In this document: piece by piece, positions 26,957-35,989 of the stretch | Numbering within the stretch: position 1 is the stretch's first letter | How the letters are laid out: every line of letters begins with the position of its first letter | Source of the DNA: Bacteroidota bacterium | Lineage (GTDB): Bacteria > Bacteroidota > Bacteroidia > AKYH767-A > OLB10 | NCBI GenBank assembly: GCA_016714535.1 | Contig: JADKDR010000012.1 | Location: 124,001 to 188,000 of the forward strand | Direction of reading: 5' to 3' | DNA length: 64,000 bases | Position numbers and translations under genes: made by a program | The notes under the pieces: model-generated | What the model was told of the DNA's origin: nothing | The model's input: the letters and a program-made list of their open reading frames with translations, nothing else | Databases searched by the model: none

Positions 26957-28891
26957 TTATTCAACAGTAACTTCGGTAATTTCTATATATCTGCTACCGG
27001 CAGCTTGCGGGCTATAAATGGTAAATGCTTTGCTATCATTTTTTTCGGGAGTCTCCAACGCGTTGGTTTCACCACGCGGGTCATCCTCTAGCTTCAGTGC
27101 TTGTTCTCCTTCGAAAAATTGCTTTAACGCACCATTGTTATAAGCCATCAGATAATTCTTAATGCTCGAAATTCTTCGTTGCGATAGTTTATAATTATAA
27201 CCTTCGTCAGCCAGCGAGCTCGCAGCACCCCGTACCATAATCGTAAGTGTTTTACCATTTTCTAACTTTTTCTCAAGGTACTCGCATAGCTTATCCAATT
27301 TTTCATAAGATACTTTAATGTCATTATCAAAAAAATTATTTATTCGCTCGGCAGCTTCTGCTTGTTCTATGGGTGGATAGGCGGCACTGTAATTTTTTAC
27401 ATACTCTCCTTGTTTGCCAACATATTGCTTGTAGAGTTCCTCATAGTTTCGCTTGCTAACAATCTTTAATGAATGTGGGTCGGGATAATCGTTATCAAAA
27501 TACAACTTGAGCGGGAATACAAAACCTACTGCCTTCTCTATTTCGTTTCCTGCTTTCTTTACATTCTTCTTATCTGCAATAATTTCCTGTTTCTGCTTCT
27601 TATAATAATAGATATCATAGCAGCAGGTTTCACCTTTTAGACTGAATGAGCCAGGGCGATTTGATGTAAGCATTCCTGTACTGTCATTATTATCCTGTGT
27701 ATAAAACAAATCGTGATATCCCGAATTATAGGGGACGCCTACATTAACAGGAACGGCAAGCGTTTGCACATCCGACTTGTAAATATCAAACCCACCAAAA
27801 CCCGGATGTCCCATTGAGCTAAAAAACAATTCTCCCTGCGGGCTCACCCAAGGTGACTGTTCATCTTCGAAGGTGTTAATGGCATTTCCCAGATTAACAG
27901 GTTCGCTAAATTTAAATTCTTTGCTGATGGTGGATTTCCATAAATCATTCTTGCCATAACCTCCCGGACGATTACTTGCAAAGTAGAGTATATAGTCACC
28001 GTTACCATCCTGCACTATGCATGGTTGTGTGCTTGTATATTGATATGAATTAACATTGCCTCGTATTTTGCTTGCTTCCTGATAACCTTTCTTAAACTGC
28101 GTTTGGTATAAGTTACAAATCTGCGAGCCTGTGCTATCGTACCTGCATTTACAAAATACTGCAAAAGATTTGTCAGGACTAATGGCCATGTTGCTACTGC
28201 CAAGGTCTTCGGCATTAATGTTAACATCCATTGCTGAACTCTGTTTCCAGCTGCCCGGCTTTCCTTTGCTCATCATCACTTTGCTGATGTACATTTTTTC
28301 ATTCTTGTTTTCACTATCAATGGAATAACGCATGCTTGTATAATGCATGGCGGTGTCATTAATAGTTACCGCTCCAAAATCAGAATACATGCTATTTATA
28401 TTCTTTCCGGCATTCCTTACTTCCACATAACGCGAATTATCAGGAAAATTTGTCAACTGCTCACATGATTGCAAAGCCAATTTTGTTTTCTGCTGATAAT
28501 AACCCTCCATGTATTTTGCTTTAGGCTCAAACTCGGCAAAATATTTTTTAGCAGTTTCATATAAGCCCATGTGCATTTTGCACATGGCTGCATAATAGGT
28601 TGCTAAAGGATACGCCTCACTGCTATCGGCCTTTGCTTGTTCAAACATAAGCCCGGCATTCTTGTAATCGTTATAATTATAATAGGCAAGGCCCGCATTG
28701 TACATGTATTCCACTTTGGCGGCATCCAGATTGCCGGCCTGTGTATAGTACCAGGCGGCATTATAGTAATCGCCTATGGCAAAACTCTTTTGTGCCTCTT
28801 TAACATAAGCAACGGGAGATTGCGCTATAGTAACAACTGCCGGAAGCAATGCTGCGATAACGATGACCATATATGTTTTAAACAACTTCAT
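26957..28891 (-). CDS. OmpA-family protein with TPR and PD40 repeats
   Basis: 644 residues from the ATG at 28891 (a TTG 3 codons earlier also opens the frame). After a signal peptide come TPR-like helices (residues ~25-135: AQKSFAIGDYYNAAWYYTQAG and following), WD40-like PD40 blades (YFASNRPGGYGKNDLW, SPWVSPQGELFFSSMG, GFDIYKSD) and a C-terminal OmpA domain (RGAASSLADEGYNYKLSQRR). This matches the layout of the T9SS peptidoglycan-linked protein PorE and its many paralogues. It follows a PorP/SprF gene by 5 bases, so it probably works as the periplasmic partner of that outer-membrane protein. It may be an accessory paralogue rather than the core PorE. Confidence 0.85.
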   Translation of the reverse strand: MKLFKTYMVIVIAALLPAVVTIAQSPVAYVKEAQKSFAIGDYYNAAWYYTQAGNLDAAKVEYMYNAGLAYYNYNDYKNAGLMFEQAKADSSEAYPLATYYAAMCKMHMGLYETAKKYFAEFEPKAKYMEGYYQQKTKLALQSCEQLTNFPDNSRYVEVRNAGKNINSMYSDFGAVTINDTAMHYTSMRYSIDSENKNEKMYISKVMMSKGKPGSWKQSSAMDVNINAEDLGSSNMAISPDKSFAVFCKCRYDSTGSQICNLYQTQFKKGYQEASKIRGNVNSYQYTSTQPCIVQDGNGDYILYFASNRPGGYGKNDLWKSTISKEFKFSEPVNLGNAINTFEDEQSPWVSPQGELFFSSMGHPGFGGFDIYKSDVQTLAVPVNVGVPYNSGYHDLFYTQDNNDSTGMLTSNRPGSFSLKGETCCYDIYYYKKQKQEIIADKKNVKKAGNEIEKAVGFVFPLKLYFDNDYPDPHSLKIVSKRNYEELYKQYVGKQGEYVKNYSAAYPPIEQAEAAERINNFFDNDIKVSYEKLDKLCEYLEKKLENGKTLTIMVRGAASSLADEGYNYKLSQRRISSIKNYLMAYNNGALKQFFEGEQALKLEDDPRGETNALETPEKNDSKAFTIYSPQAAGSRYIEITEVTVE

Positions 28892-28896
28892 GCTAC

Positions 28897-29916
28897 TCAA
28901 TTAATAATGCATGGCACCGAAGGTTTTATCTTCTTAATTTTTGAAAATGTATAAACCAAACTCACCTCTGTAGCTCCGCGATTGTTGGTGGCCCTTTTCC
29001 AGTCGGAGATATTTACATCATAAGAAATGCCTGCATCAAAATTTCCTATCATACATCCTACCATAGCTATGGCTGCATCATTTAAGCGATAGTGCAAACC
29101 GGCCTTTACTCCGCGTATCAATGCTGTTGCCTTTTTGGTCTTCCAAAAAGCATTCGCTCCTGCCATGACTTCGGTAAGTGATTGCTGCTTCATATAAGCC
29201 ACCGAAGGCGTAAGAGTAAACTGTCGGTTAACTTGATGACTAGTAAAAAGCGATGCCATAAGATGCATGGGATATTTTGCATTTGCAGAATTAACAAACC
29301 TAAATTGCGGGCTATTGATATGCATCGCTCCTGCACCAAAGCCGATGGAGAAGTTTTCTTTAACCCTTTTTAAAAAACTAAAACCTGCACCAAGGTCAAT
29401 TGCACCGGCATTGTCTGAAGACAATGCCTCACCGGTGGTTAACAACGCATCATATTTTTCTCCATCAAACTGATTATCCCATGTGTATTTAGAAAAATTA
29501 AAACCCTTCATCAGGTATCCTAACGAAACCCCAATATTAAGAAAGGTAGTACTGTCGCTTCCGAGATGAATGCCATATCCAGGCATTAACTGTATGGAAT
29601 TAGAAACCAGGTTGCCATCGCCTGCCTTGTCCTGATAAAGACTTAAGCCAAGATTAAATGATTTGCGGTCGTTACTTTTTATCTTGCCATCAAGTGCAAG
29701 GCCGGTGGTAACAAATGGAACTGTAACCGAACGCCATTGTTGACGGTACAACAAGGCACCTCGATAGTTGCCACTAAACGCGCCAACATTGCCCGGATTA
29801 AAAAAGCTCAACCCCGCCTGATATTGACTGAAATGAATGTCCTGACCAAATGCAGTTTGCCTGGTCACAAAAGTGATCATTACGCAAAAGAGGATATATA
29901 TTTTCCATCCACTCAT
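28897..29916 (-). CDS. PorP/SprF family T9SS outer-membrane protein
   Basis: 339 residues with a signal peptide (ending TRQTAFGQ) and the family start DIHFSQYQAGLSFFNPGNVGAF, followed by alternating strands of an outer-membrane barrel (PGYGIHLGSD, SLGYLMKGFNFSKYTW) to a short polar end. PorP/SprF proteins help secrete or anchor specific T9SS cargo. Its ATG overlaps the stop of the CHU_C cargo gene upstream (ATGA) and its stop is 5 bases before the OmpA gene, so the three act as a unit. Confidence 0.9.
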   Translation of the reverse strand: MSGWKIYILFCVMITFVTRQTAFGQDIHFSQYQAGLSFFNPGNVGAFSGNYRGALLYRQQWRSVTVPFVTTGLALDGKIKSNDRKSFNLGLSLYQDKAGDGNLVSNSIQLMPGYGIHLGSDSTTFLNIGVSLGYLMKGFNFSKYTWDNQFDGEKYDALLTTGEALSSDNAGAIDLGAGFSFLKRVKENFSIGFGAGAMHINSPQFRFVNSANAKYPMHLMASLFTSHQVNRQFTLTPSVAYMKQQSLTEVMAGANAFWKTKKATALIRGVKAGLHYRLNDAAIAMVGCMIGNFDAGISYDVNISDWKRATNNRGATEVSLVYTFSKIKKIKPSVPCIIN

Positions 29917-31808
29917 CTCAACAAAGTTATATTGCCCTTACGGACAAATAATTTTTTATTTAAACACACTGCCTCAATATAATAATCAAACACACCGGTG
30001 GCAAGGGGGCTTCCCTGATGTGTGCCATCCCAACCGGTTTCTATTAGGTTGGTTTCAAATAATTTCTGACCCCAGCGGTCATATATGATCATGGTTATTT
30101 TTTCGAGCACCTGACTACGAACAAACAACGTATCATTTTCTCCATCTCCATTTGGCGTAAATGCATTTGGAATAAAAATATATGGCTCTTCGCATTCATC
30201 GCCAAAAACCTTCACGGTTATAGTTGCCGAATCGCGGCAGTCTAACGAATTAGTAACATACACCGTATAGGTTGTAGTTTGATTTGGCACTACCAGTATG
30301 GTAGACAAGTTAGGATTCGGAATTCCAACAGAAGGCTGCCATAAATAAGAAACGGCACTGCTGCTGCTTGCAATAAGCGATGCAGGGTCGCCACTTTGCA
30401 CGATGGCAGGATTTGCTGTAGCGGTAACATTCAAGATCGGGTAAGGAATATTTACTGCTTTTATTACTGTATCACGACATCCTTTATCTGAAATAAAATA
30501 CCCGGTAACTTGGTAGCTACCATCAGCCAAATAAGTATGCGCGGTATTGTTACCAGAGCCAGTATTGTTATCTCCAAAATTCCATTGATGATTGATGGTA
30601 GTTTGATTGGTAAGTTCAAACTGTGAAAATGAAACTTTGCCCGTGCAACTATCAACCAAGAAATTAAAATCAACCTGGTATTCTCCGACTATCGAAATAA
30701 GTTTAATAATCGTATCGTTGCAAGCAGGGTTATTATTAAAAGCAATTAAGGTTACGGTATAGGTGCCGGGAGCAGGAAAAGTATAGACAGGATCTTGCAA
30801 TATACTTGTATCAGCAAGTGTTGTGTTATCGCCAAAATTCCAGAAAAAGCCGGTGGCATTGTAGCTAACGTTCGAAAACTGCACGGTGGTGCTATTCTGG
30901 CAAAGTATATCATCACCTCCTATAGATGCAATGGTTATGTTTGGGCATGGAGTGACATTGAACTGAAAATCGCGTTTGGTTGCCCCAAGCAAAATACCAT
31001 TGCGAAATTCCTTTATACATACACTATATACAAACTGTCCTTGATTGTCAGGAGTTGCTGTGAGCTTTCCAGTAAAAGGATTAATTGCAAGCGGCCCACC
31101 ACCCATTACATTTACAAGGCTGAAACCGGGCGCCCATACAATATTCAAGTACGGTGGAGCCCCTGGTGGCTGTGGATTAGGCATGCCCTGATTGGCGCCA
31201 TTAAAGGGAGTGCATATTTCATAAAAAAGCGAGTCTCCATCGGCATCGGTGGCGCTATTGTCAAACTCAAAATACACATCCTCGCAAATAAAAGGTGCAG
31301 GTAACTGTTTAATTACCGGGTTGCTGTTGTTGGGGAACTTTTCGGTGCCGGGTATGGTTGCGTAAATGGTAATCCCCTGAGCATCGGGCGAAACAATATT
31401 ATCTAAACTCGCATTTCGGCAACATCGCTGGTAGGCAAGCTGATATCCACCGGCAATGGCAGGCAATTGCAAAATGGTATCATACGTAGCCTTACGGTAA
31501 CAGATATCGACAGGAGGCGGCAGGCAATTGGTAGAAATTACTGGCGGAATCAAAACGGAGTCAGCATTTACGTTTACTCGTAAATCATACATCAATACAT
31601 TGCTGCTATTGAAAACACCTATGGATGCAACCGGGTCAAAAGGAGGAACTCCATAATAACAATCACGGTATACGATAAGCGTAATTTTGTAGGTATCGTT
31701 ACCTAAGAATTCATAATTAATTTCGCCACCTACTATATGTGTTGCACTTACTGCACCGGGCAACAAGGCATACAGTATAACTAAAAAAAATGCCCTTAAC
31801 TTTTTCAT
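29913..31808 (-). CDS. PKD-domain surface protein with CHU_C (T9SS type B) domain
   Basis: 631 residues from the ATG at 31808 (MKKLRAFFLVILYALLPGAVSA), the start with a proper signal peptide; the frame extends 13 codons further. Two PKD domains are clear (FFWNFGDNTTLAD...DPVYTFPAPGTYTVTLIAF and HQWNFGDNNTGSGNNTAHTY). The end (IFIPNAFTPNGDGENDTLFV ... YDRWGQKLFETN ... GVFDYYIEAVC) is the gliding-motility-associated type B sorting domain. It is a predicted surface adhesin or filament subunit exported by T9SS with the PorP/SprF protein encoded directly downstream. Confidence 0.92.
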   Translation of the reverse strand: MKKLRAFFLVILYALLPGAVSATHIVGGEINYEFLGNDTYKITLIVYRDCYYGVPPFDPVASIGVFNSSNVLMYDLRVNVNADSVLIPPVISTNCLPPPVDICYRKATYDTILQLPAIAGGYQLAYQRCCRNASLDNIVSPDAQGITIYATIPGTEKFPNNSNPVIKQLPAPFICEDVYFEFDNSATDADGDSLFYEICTPFNGANQGMPNPQPPGAPPYLNIVWAPGFSLVNVMGGGPLAINPFTGKLTATPDNQGQFVYSVCIKEFRNGILLGATKRDFQFNVTPCPNITIASIGGDDILCQNSTTVQFSNVSYNATGFFWNFGDNTTLADTSILQDPVYTFPAPGTYTVTLIAFNNNPACNDTIIKLISIVGEYQVDFNFLVDSCTGKVSFSQFELTNQTTINHQWNFGDNNTGSGNNTAHTYLADGSYQVTGYFISDKGCRDTVIKAVNIPYPILNVTATANPAIVQSGDPASLIASSSSAVSYLWQPSVGIPNPNLSTILVVPNQTTTYTVYVTNSLDCRDSATITVKVFGDECEEPYIFIPNAFTPNGDGENDTLFVRSQVLEKITMIIYDRWGQKLFETNLIETGWDGTHQGSPLATGVFDYYIEAVCLNKKLFVRKGNITLLR

Positions 31809-31991
31809 TGTATATTGGCAGCTAAAATAGAAAAATCTTTGGTACACTCTTATGTTTTAGGCCAATATGTAAAAGCATTAAAAATAGGGCAAAGCTGATT
31901 GACCTATTGAATACATCATTTTTTAAATAAAAGAGTATGCATTAGCTTAAGAGAAAAAGAACAGGTTATGAGTAATTTATTCATATGTGAA

Positions 31992-32606
31992 CTACTTCAC
32001 CTTAATCTCCAGCATCATTTCGTTTTCGATAAATGCATGGAGCACATCGCCTACCTGCACCGGTCCTACACCTGCCGGAGTTCCCGTAAATATTAAGTCA
32101 CCCTTTTTGAGCGAAATAAATTGCGAAACATAGTGAATAAGGTAATCTACTTTAAAAATCATCAACGCTGAGTTGCCTTCTTGCACACGCACATCATTCT
32201 TGTGTAAGGAAAAGTGCATGTTATTTAAATCAGGGATTTCATCCTTGCTTAAAAACTTTTTTGATACCGGGGCGCTGCCATCAAATGCCTTGGCCAACTC
32301 CCAGGGCAGCCCCTTTGATTTTAATTCTGCCTGTAAATCGCGGGCAGTAAAGTCTATGCCTACTCCAACCTCCTCGTAATAGTTTTTTGCAAATCGCTCT
32401 TCAATGCATTTGCCATTTTTGGAAATTTTAATAACCAACTCCACCTCATGGTGCAAATCCTTGCTAAAGTCAGGATAAAAAAAAGGCATTCCTTTTATAG
32501 GAATAGCAGTTTCAGGTTTCATAAATATAACCGGACTCTCATTTACCGGATTGTTCAACTCCTTGGCATGGGCTGCATAGTTGCGACCAACACAAATAAT
32601 TTTCAT
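31992..32606 (-). CDS. Fumarylacetoacetate hydrolase family protein
   Basis: 204 residues from the ATG at 32606 (MKIICVGRNYAAHAKEL); the frame extends 33 codons further but that part does not look coding. FAH-fold features: metal-binding acidic residues in LHHEVELVIKI, GIDFTARDLQ, and the C-terminal GDLIFTGTPAGVGPVQVGD loop. Members include fumarylpyruvate/acylpyruvate hydrolases and oxaloacetate tautomerases. The length matches the short YcgM-like group. Substrate is not determined by context: neighbours are unrelated. Confidence 0.9.
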   Translation of the reverse strand: MKIICVGRNYAAHAKELNNPVNESPVIFMKPETAIPIKGMPFFYPDFSKDLHHEVELVIKISKNGKCIEERFAKNYYEEVGVGIDFTARDLQAELKSKGLPWELAKAFDGSAPVSKKFLSKDEIPDLNNMHFSLHKNDVRVQEGNSALMIFKVDYLIHYVSQFISLKKGDLIFTGTPAGVGPVQVGDVLHAFIENEMMLEIKVK

Positions 32607-32723
32607 TCCCTTTTTTTTGTAAAGCAAAAATAATGTATGGCAAAAAGCAAACACTTTTAAAAAATATGCCTTGCAATATTGCCTTAACATAGCACATATT
32701 TGCAATAAAATTTAATTCCGGTT

Positions 32724-33194
32724 ATGCTTCAACGAATTCAAACTGTTTATCTTACACTTGCCGCATTGGCATGTGCTGCCATGTTTATATTAGATGTGGC
32801 GCTGGTGCGCAATGCCACAGCACAACAACAATTAATACATGTACGATTATTCAATTCAGATGCTGTGGGTAATACCTGGCAAGCCCCTTCGGTGTTTTTG
32901 GTTATCCCTGTATTGGTAGTAATTATTGGCCTGTTATTAATTTACACCGCATTAAAATATACCAACCGTAAACAGCAAATGATGTTTTGCAAAATTATTT
33001 TACTGCTTACGCTAGTTTGTTTGCCATTCATATACTTCCTGGTAGAAAGTGCGATAAAGGCTGTAAGCCCGGCACAGCAGTTCTATTTATATGCTGCGTA
33101 TATGCCCATAGTTATTTTGCTATTTACCTTTTTTGCACTCCGTGCTATTCAGCGCGATGACAACCTCGTAAGAAGCGCTGACAGACTGCGTTAA
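32724..33194 (+). CDS. DUF4293 family membrane protein
   Basis: 156 residues with four predicted membrane segments (approx. 8-28, 55-78, 90-110, 121-142). The N-terminus MLQRIQTVYLTLAALA is characteristic of DUF4293, a family found in Bacteroidota and of unknown function. It is divergent from the FAH gene, with a 117-base spacer that should hold both promoters. Confidence 0.8.
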   Translation: MLQRIQTVYLTLAALACAAMFILDVALVRNATAQQQLIHVRLFNSDAVGNTWQAPSVFLVIPVLVVIIGLLLIYTALKYTNRKQQMMFCKIILLLTLVCLPFIYFLVESAIKAVSPAQQFYLYAAYMPIVILLFTFFALRAIQRDDNLVRSADRLR

Positions 33195-33463
33195 GCTTTT
33201 TTAAACGCTTGCTGATTTATATTGGTATTAAGCAACAGCAATAATTTAGCTCCAGAAAAAAAAGTGCGCGGAAAAATGGCCAAAGCATTAAAAAACTCAT
33301 ACGTCAAGACAAGCGTATGTGAGATCAAAAAATTCGCCTTGGAAAGAATTTAAGCACGCTGCAATCATCATCTAGCAACTAATAATCGCTAGGAATTTTT
33401 GAGTCATCAAATAAAATCTATCAAATTGATTCTTGAACAGATTGGATTTTAGCAGAAAACGGT

Positions 33464-33530
33464 GTCGCTCCTACGGAGTTAATTAACCGGGGCGCGAACT
33501 CATTCTATTAACAGGTCGCTCCTACGGAGC
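33464..33530 (+). repeat. Paired CGCTCCTACGGAG elements
   Basis: GTCGCTCCTACGGAG occurs at 33464-33478 and again, extended by C, at 33515-33530, 51 bases apart in direct orientation. Each is partly self-complementary (GCTCC/GGAGC in the second copy). Such elements are scattered between genes in Bacteroidota genomes; no function is known to me. They lie in the 820-base gap 33195-34014, which otherwise holds the tandem repeat at 33621-33800 and no gene. Confidence 0.6.
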
Positions 33531-33620
33531 TCTAAGATTTTTTATGTAGCCGACCAATCTCCAGCGGGGTGGCTGGTTAATACATATGCAATCGACAAAA
33601 AACAGCAAGTCCTAAATATA

Positions 33621-33800
33621 AAAAAAGAAACTCTCCGTACCCTTCCGTGTCTCCGTGCGCCCTGCATTTAATCTTCAAAAAAAAGAAACTCTCCGCACCC
33701 CTCCGTGTCTCCGTGCGCCTTGCATTTAACATCAAAAAAAAGCAACTCTCCGTACCCCTCCGTGCGCCCCTGCATTTAATCTTCAAAAAAAAGAAACTCT
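33621..33800 (+). repeat. ~57-bp tandem repeat array
   Basis: Three full units plus the start of a fourth. The A-run/GAAACTCTCC block recurs at 33627, 33685, 33742 (GCAACTCTCC) and 33793, giving periods of 58, 57 and 51 bases; the third unit has lost an internal TCTCCGTG-like piece. Each unit carries the CCTCCGTGTCTCCGTGCGC core, on the other strand an ACGGAGACACGGAG-type sequence seen as an intergenic repeat in Bacteroidota. The last copy ends in a nine-C run. Open frames across it follow the 57-base (3 x 19) period and are not genes. Confidence 0.85.
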
Positions 33801-33898
33801 CCTTGCCCCCCCCCTCTTCTCTGAAGGCATCTGCATTTTTTCGCCCAAATTGTATTGATGCTTTTGGCTAAGGGTTAATCTTTATTAAACGAGGCTTT

Positions 33899-33906
33899 TA
33901 CTTTTG
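33899..33906 (+). promoter_or_regulatory. Possible -7 box for the response regulator gene
   Basis: TACTTTTG fits TAnnTTTG about 109 bases before the ATG at 34015. No matching upstream element at the usual distance was found, so this is weak. Confidence 0.25.
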
Positions 33907-34014
33907 TCGCTGTTTCAATTTTATTGAAAGTCAATTATTGATTTTCATTTTCGATACATTCCAAAAGGAATTTTTTTTTAATGCTACTACACTTTTCAAA
34001 ATATAGGTTATAAC

Positions 34015-34413
34015 ATGAATGCAACACGAATACTGTTGGTTGAAGACCACCCGGTAAACAAAATGCTTTGTAAAAACATCCTTAAGAGAAACGGATACCA
34101 TGTAGAAACAGCCGAGAATGGGCTTGTTGCTCTGGAGTTTTTACAAAAAAATCCGTTTGATTTAATTGTAAGCGATATTAAGATGCCGGTAATGACCGGA
34201 CTGGAAATGACAACATACATACGCACACGGTTTCCTAAGCCTGTTTGCTTAATTCCGATTATTGCTTATAGTTCGTTTGATACGGACTACGATCGTATAA
34301 AAGCTAAAGAATGCGGGATGAATGAATGCTTAACAAAACCTTCTTATCCGGAGGAGTTATTGCTGGTAATAAAAAGATTAACCGATCAACATCTTGTATT
34401 GAAAGCTTCTTAA
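34015..34413 (+). CDS. Single-domain response regulator (CheY-like)
   Basis: 132 residues consisting of one receiver domain. The phosphoacceptor is Asp54 in LIVSDIKMPVMTG, with the acidic pocket Glu10-Asp11, the switch Ser86 region (AYSSF) and Lys108 in LTKP. There is no output domain and no histidine kinase next to it, so it probably receives phosphate from a hybrid kinase encoded elsewhere and signals by protein contact. It is convergent with the PUR-alpha-like gene. Confidence 0.92.
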   Translation: MNATRILLVEDHPVNKMLCKNILKRNGYHVETAENGLVALEFLQKNPFDLIVSDIKMPVMTGLEMTTYIRTRFPKPVCLIPIIAYSSFDTDYDRIKAKECGMNECLTKPSYPEELLLVIKRLTDQHLVLKAS

Positions 34414-34431
34414 GATTAAATAAAAATCAGA

Positions 34432-34791
34432 TTATTTTAAATCGTCAAAGTTGAGGCTTGCGTCAGGATTTTCTCCTTGGGCATGATCGCCTTGATTGTT
34501 GCGAGGTTGACGTGGTTGCAGCGGTGGCGCGTTTTCGTGTATGTGAGTGAAAGCTGCTTCCAGGCCGTCCATAAATTTATCAAAATCTTCGCGGTAAAGA
34601 AATATTTTATGCTTTTCGTAAAATGGTTTTTCATTTTCATTGCCACTGAATTTTCTTTTGCTCTCGGTTATGGTGAGATACATATCATCGCCACGCATTC
34701 CACGAACATCAAAAAAATAAGTCCGCTTTCCCGCCTTTACAGCTTTCGAAAATAACCCATCACGGTTTTCATTAAAGTCCATTTCGCTCAT
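34432..34791 (-). CDS. DUF3276 / PUR-alpha-like nucleic-acid-binding protein
   Basis: 119 residues. The core (FSKAVKAGKRTYFFDVRG to FMDGLEAAFTHIHEN) is one PUR repeat, as in the single-repeat PUR-alpha homologues of Bacteroidota and Borrelia, which bind single-stranded DNA or RNA and can regulate expression. The C-terminus is low-complexity, rich in Pro, Gln, Arg and Asn. It stands alone, convergent with the response regulator. Confidence 0.85.
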   Translation of the reverse strand: MSEMDFNENRDGLFSKAVKAGKRTYFFDVRGMRGDDMYLTITESKRKFSGNENEKPFYEKHKIFLYREDFDKFMDGLEAAFTHIHENAPPLQPRQPRNNQGDHAQGENPDASLNFDDLK

Positions 34792-34900
34792 ATACTTTCG
34801 TTAAGTTTTGTGAATTTAATTTTACTAAGGTCACAAATATATAAAAATATACATACTGCAATTATTTAAAAAAACTGGTAATTATTTCAAGATGATACAA

Positions 34901-35068
34901 CTATCTGACAGTGGAAAATGGTTTACTAATACTACCATATTGGGTCTTGATAGTTGCAAAATAATACCCCAGCGCCAAATTGCTTAAATCAACCGAGGCT
35001 TGCTTATTGGCACCTTCAATTTTAGAACGTTTAACAAGGCGAAAGCAAATATCTTTTGCTGCCTCTAG
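34901..35068 (-). pseudogene. Remnant of a T9SS sorting domain
   Basis: On the minus strand an open stretch without a start reads KIEGANKQASVDLSNLALG, then YYFATIKTQYGSISKPF, and stops at TAG (34901). The last part matches the end of type A sorting domains (VDLSxLxxGxYxxxI). Upstream the frame is closed by TAA and no signal peptide or YPNP motif is seen. It is probably the tail of a lost T9SS cargo gene, next to the flavin reductase. Confidence 0.5.
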
Positions 35069-35090
35069 TTATAGAATTAGTTCGAACTCG

Positions 35091-35971
35091 CTATGCATTT
35101 ATCATCAGCAAACAAAACGCATTGCGTACCTCACCTTTATCAAGTAACTCCTTTGCTTTATCATGACACGATTGTTCGCTCATCGGGGTGCTGCTAAGAA
35201 TCGAAAATTGAGGTGATGCCTTAAAGGCAGCCATTTCTTCTATTGAAGGAATGGTATGGCTGTTTCCCAATTGCCCAAGATGATTGCCGGTAAGTACCTT
35301 ACTGTTTTTAATATGTTCAGGCAAGGCATCAATACCAATAGCAAGCACCTTGGCGAGTGGCTTAGCCACTTCGAACAATGCAGAACCTGAAGCCCGGCAA
35401 TACCAATCGCCACCAAGTCGTGCAACCAAATCTATTTTTTGTTGATCTATTTTTTATTGGCATCAAGAACATCTTCGCTAATATGCATGAGCAATATTTC
35501 GCAAACTATCAAATTGCCTGCACCTCCCTCCTGCCCTGTTTCTATAACTTCTTTTACTATACACTCTATTTGTACAGGCGACTCCTTTACTCTAAATGGC
35601 TTTACTATTTCCGATTTTAATTTAGTAAAACCAGACTTAATAAATTCGTCAACACCTTTGGGATACTCGGTACTTGCAAGGCTTTGCTGCTGCACCATGG
35701 CATAATTTACTACATTAATTACCACTTCTTTTGTTTCATAAACATTTTCGAGTGTATGCTTAATGGTATTGTCTCTTACTCTGCGGGCAGGACTAAAAAT
35801 TAATGTAGGAGGGTTGCTTCCAAAAGCATTAAAAAAACTAAACGGACTTAGGTTGCAGTTACCATTAGCATCAATGGTACTGGCAAATGCAATAGGTCGA
35901 GGAGCAATAGCACTAAGCATATAGCTGTGCAACTCCATTGTTTTTACTTCGCGCGGATTTATGGTGAGCAT
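35091..35971 (-). pseudogene. Flavin reductase family protein, one frameshift
   Basis: The N-terminal frame (35447-35971) shows the FMN-binding split-barrel: SAIAPRPIAFASTIDANGN, NLSPFSFFNAFGSNPPTL and a conserved C-terminal domain, stopping at DANKK. The next frame continues IDQQKIDLVARLGGDWYCR and the usual tail of the longer (~290 aa) Bacteroidota form. The break is in A6 (minus strand AATAAAAAATAG); seven A's give 294 codons in one frame. The intact protein would bind FMN and may reduce it with NAD(P)H. Sequencing error is a real alternative to inactivation. Confidence 0.8.
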
Positions 35972-35989
35972 GATGTTATGGTTGATTTA

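Noticed and set aside
30795..31304. 169-residue plus-strand ORF inside the CHU_C protein gene
   Set aside because: Fully antisense to a well-supported PKD/CHU_C gene and lacking any protein-like pattern.
33621..33800. CRISPR array
   Set aside because: The units are contiguous tandem copies with no unique spacers, and no cas gene is nearby.
33577..33871. Two overlapping open frames (one per strand) as small proteins
   Set aside because: They consist of the 57-bp tandem repeat, whose period is a multiple of three, and have no start context or family likeness.
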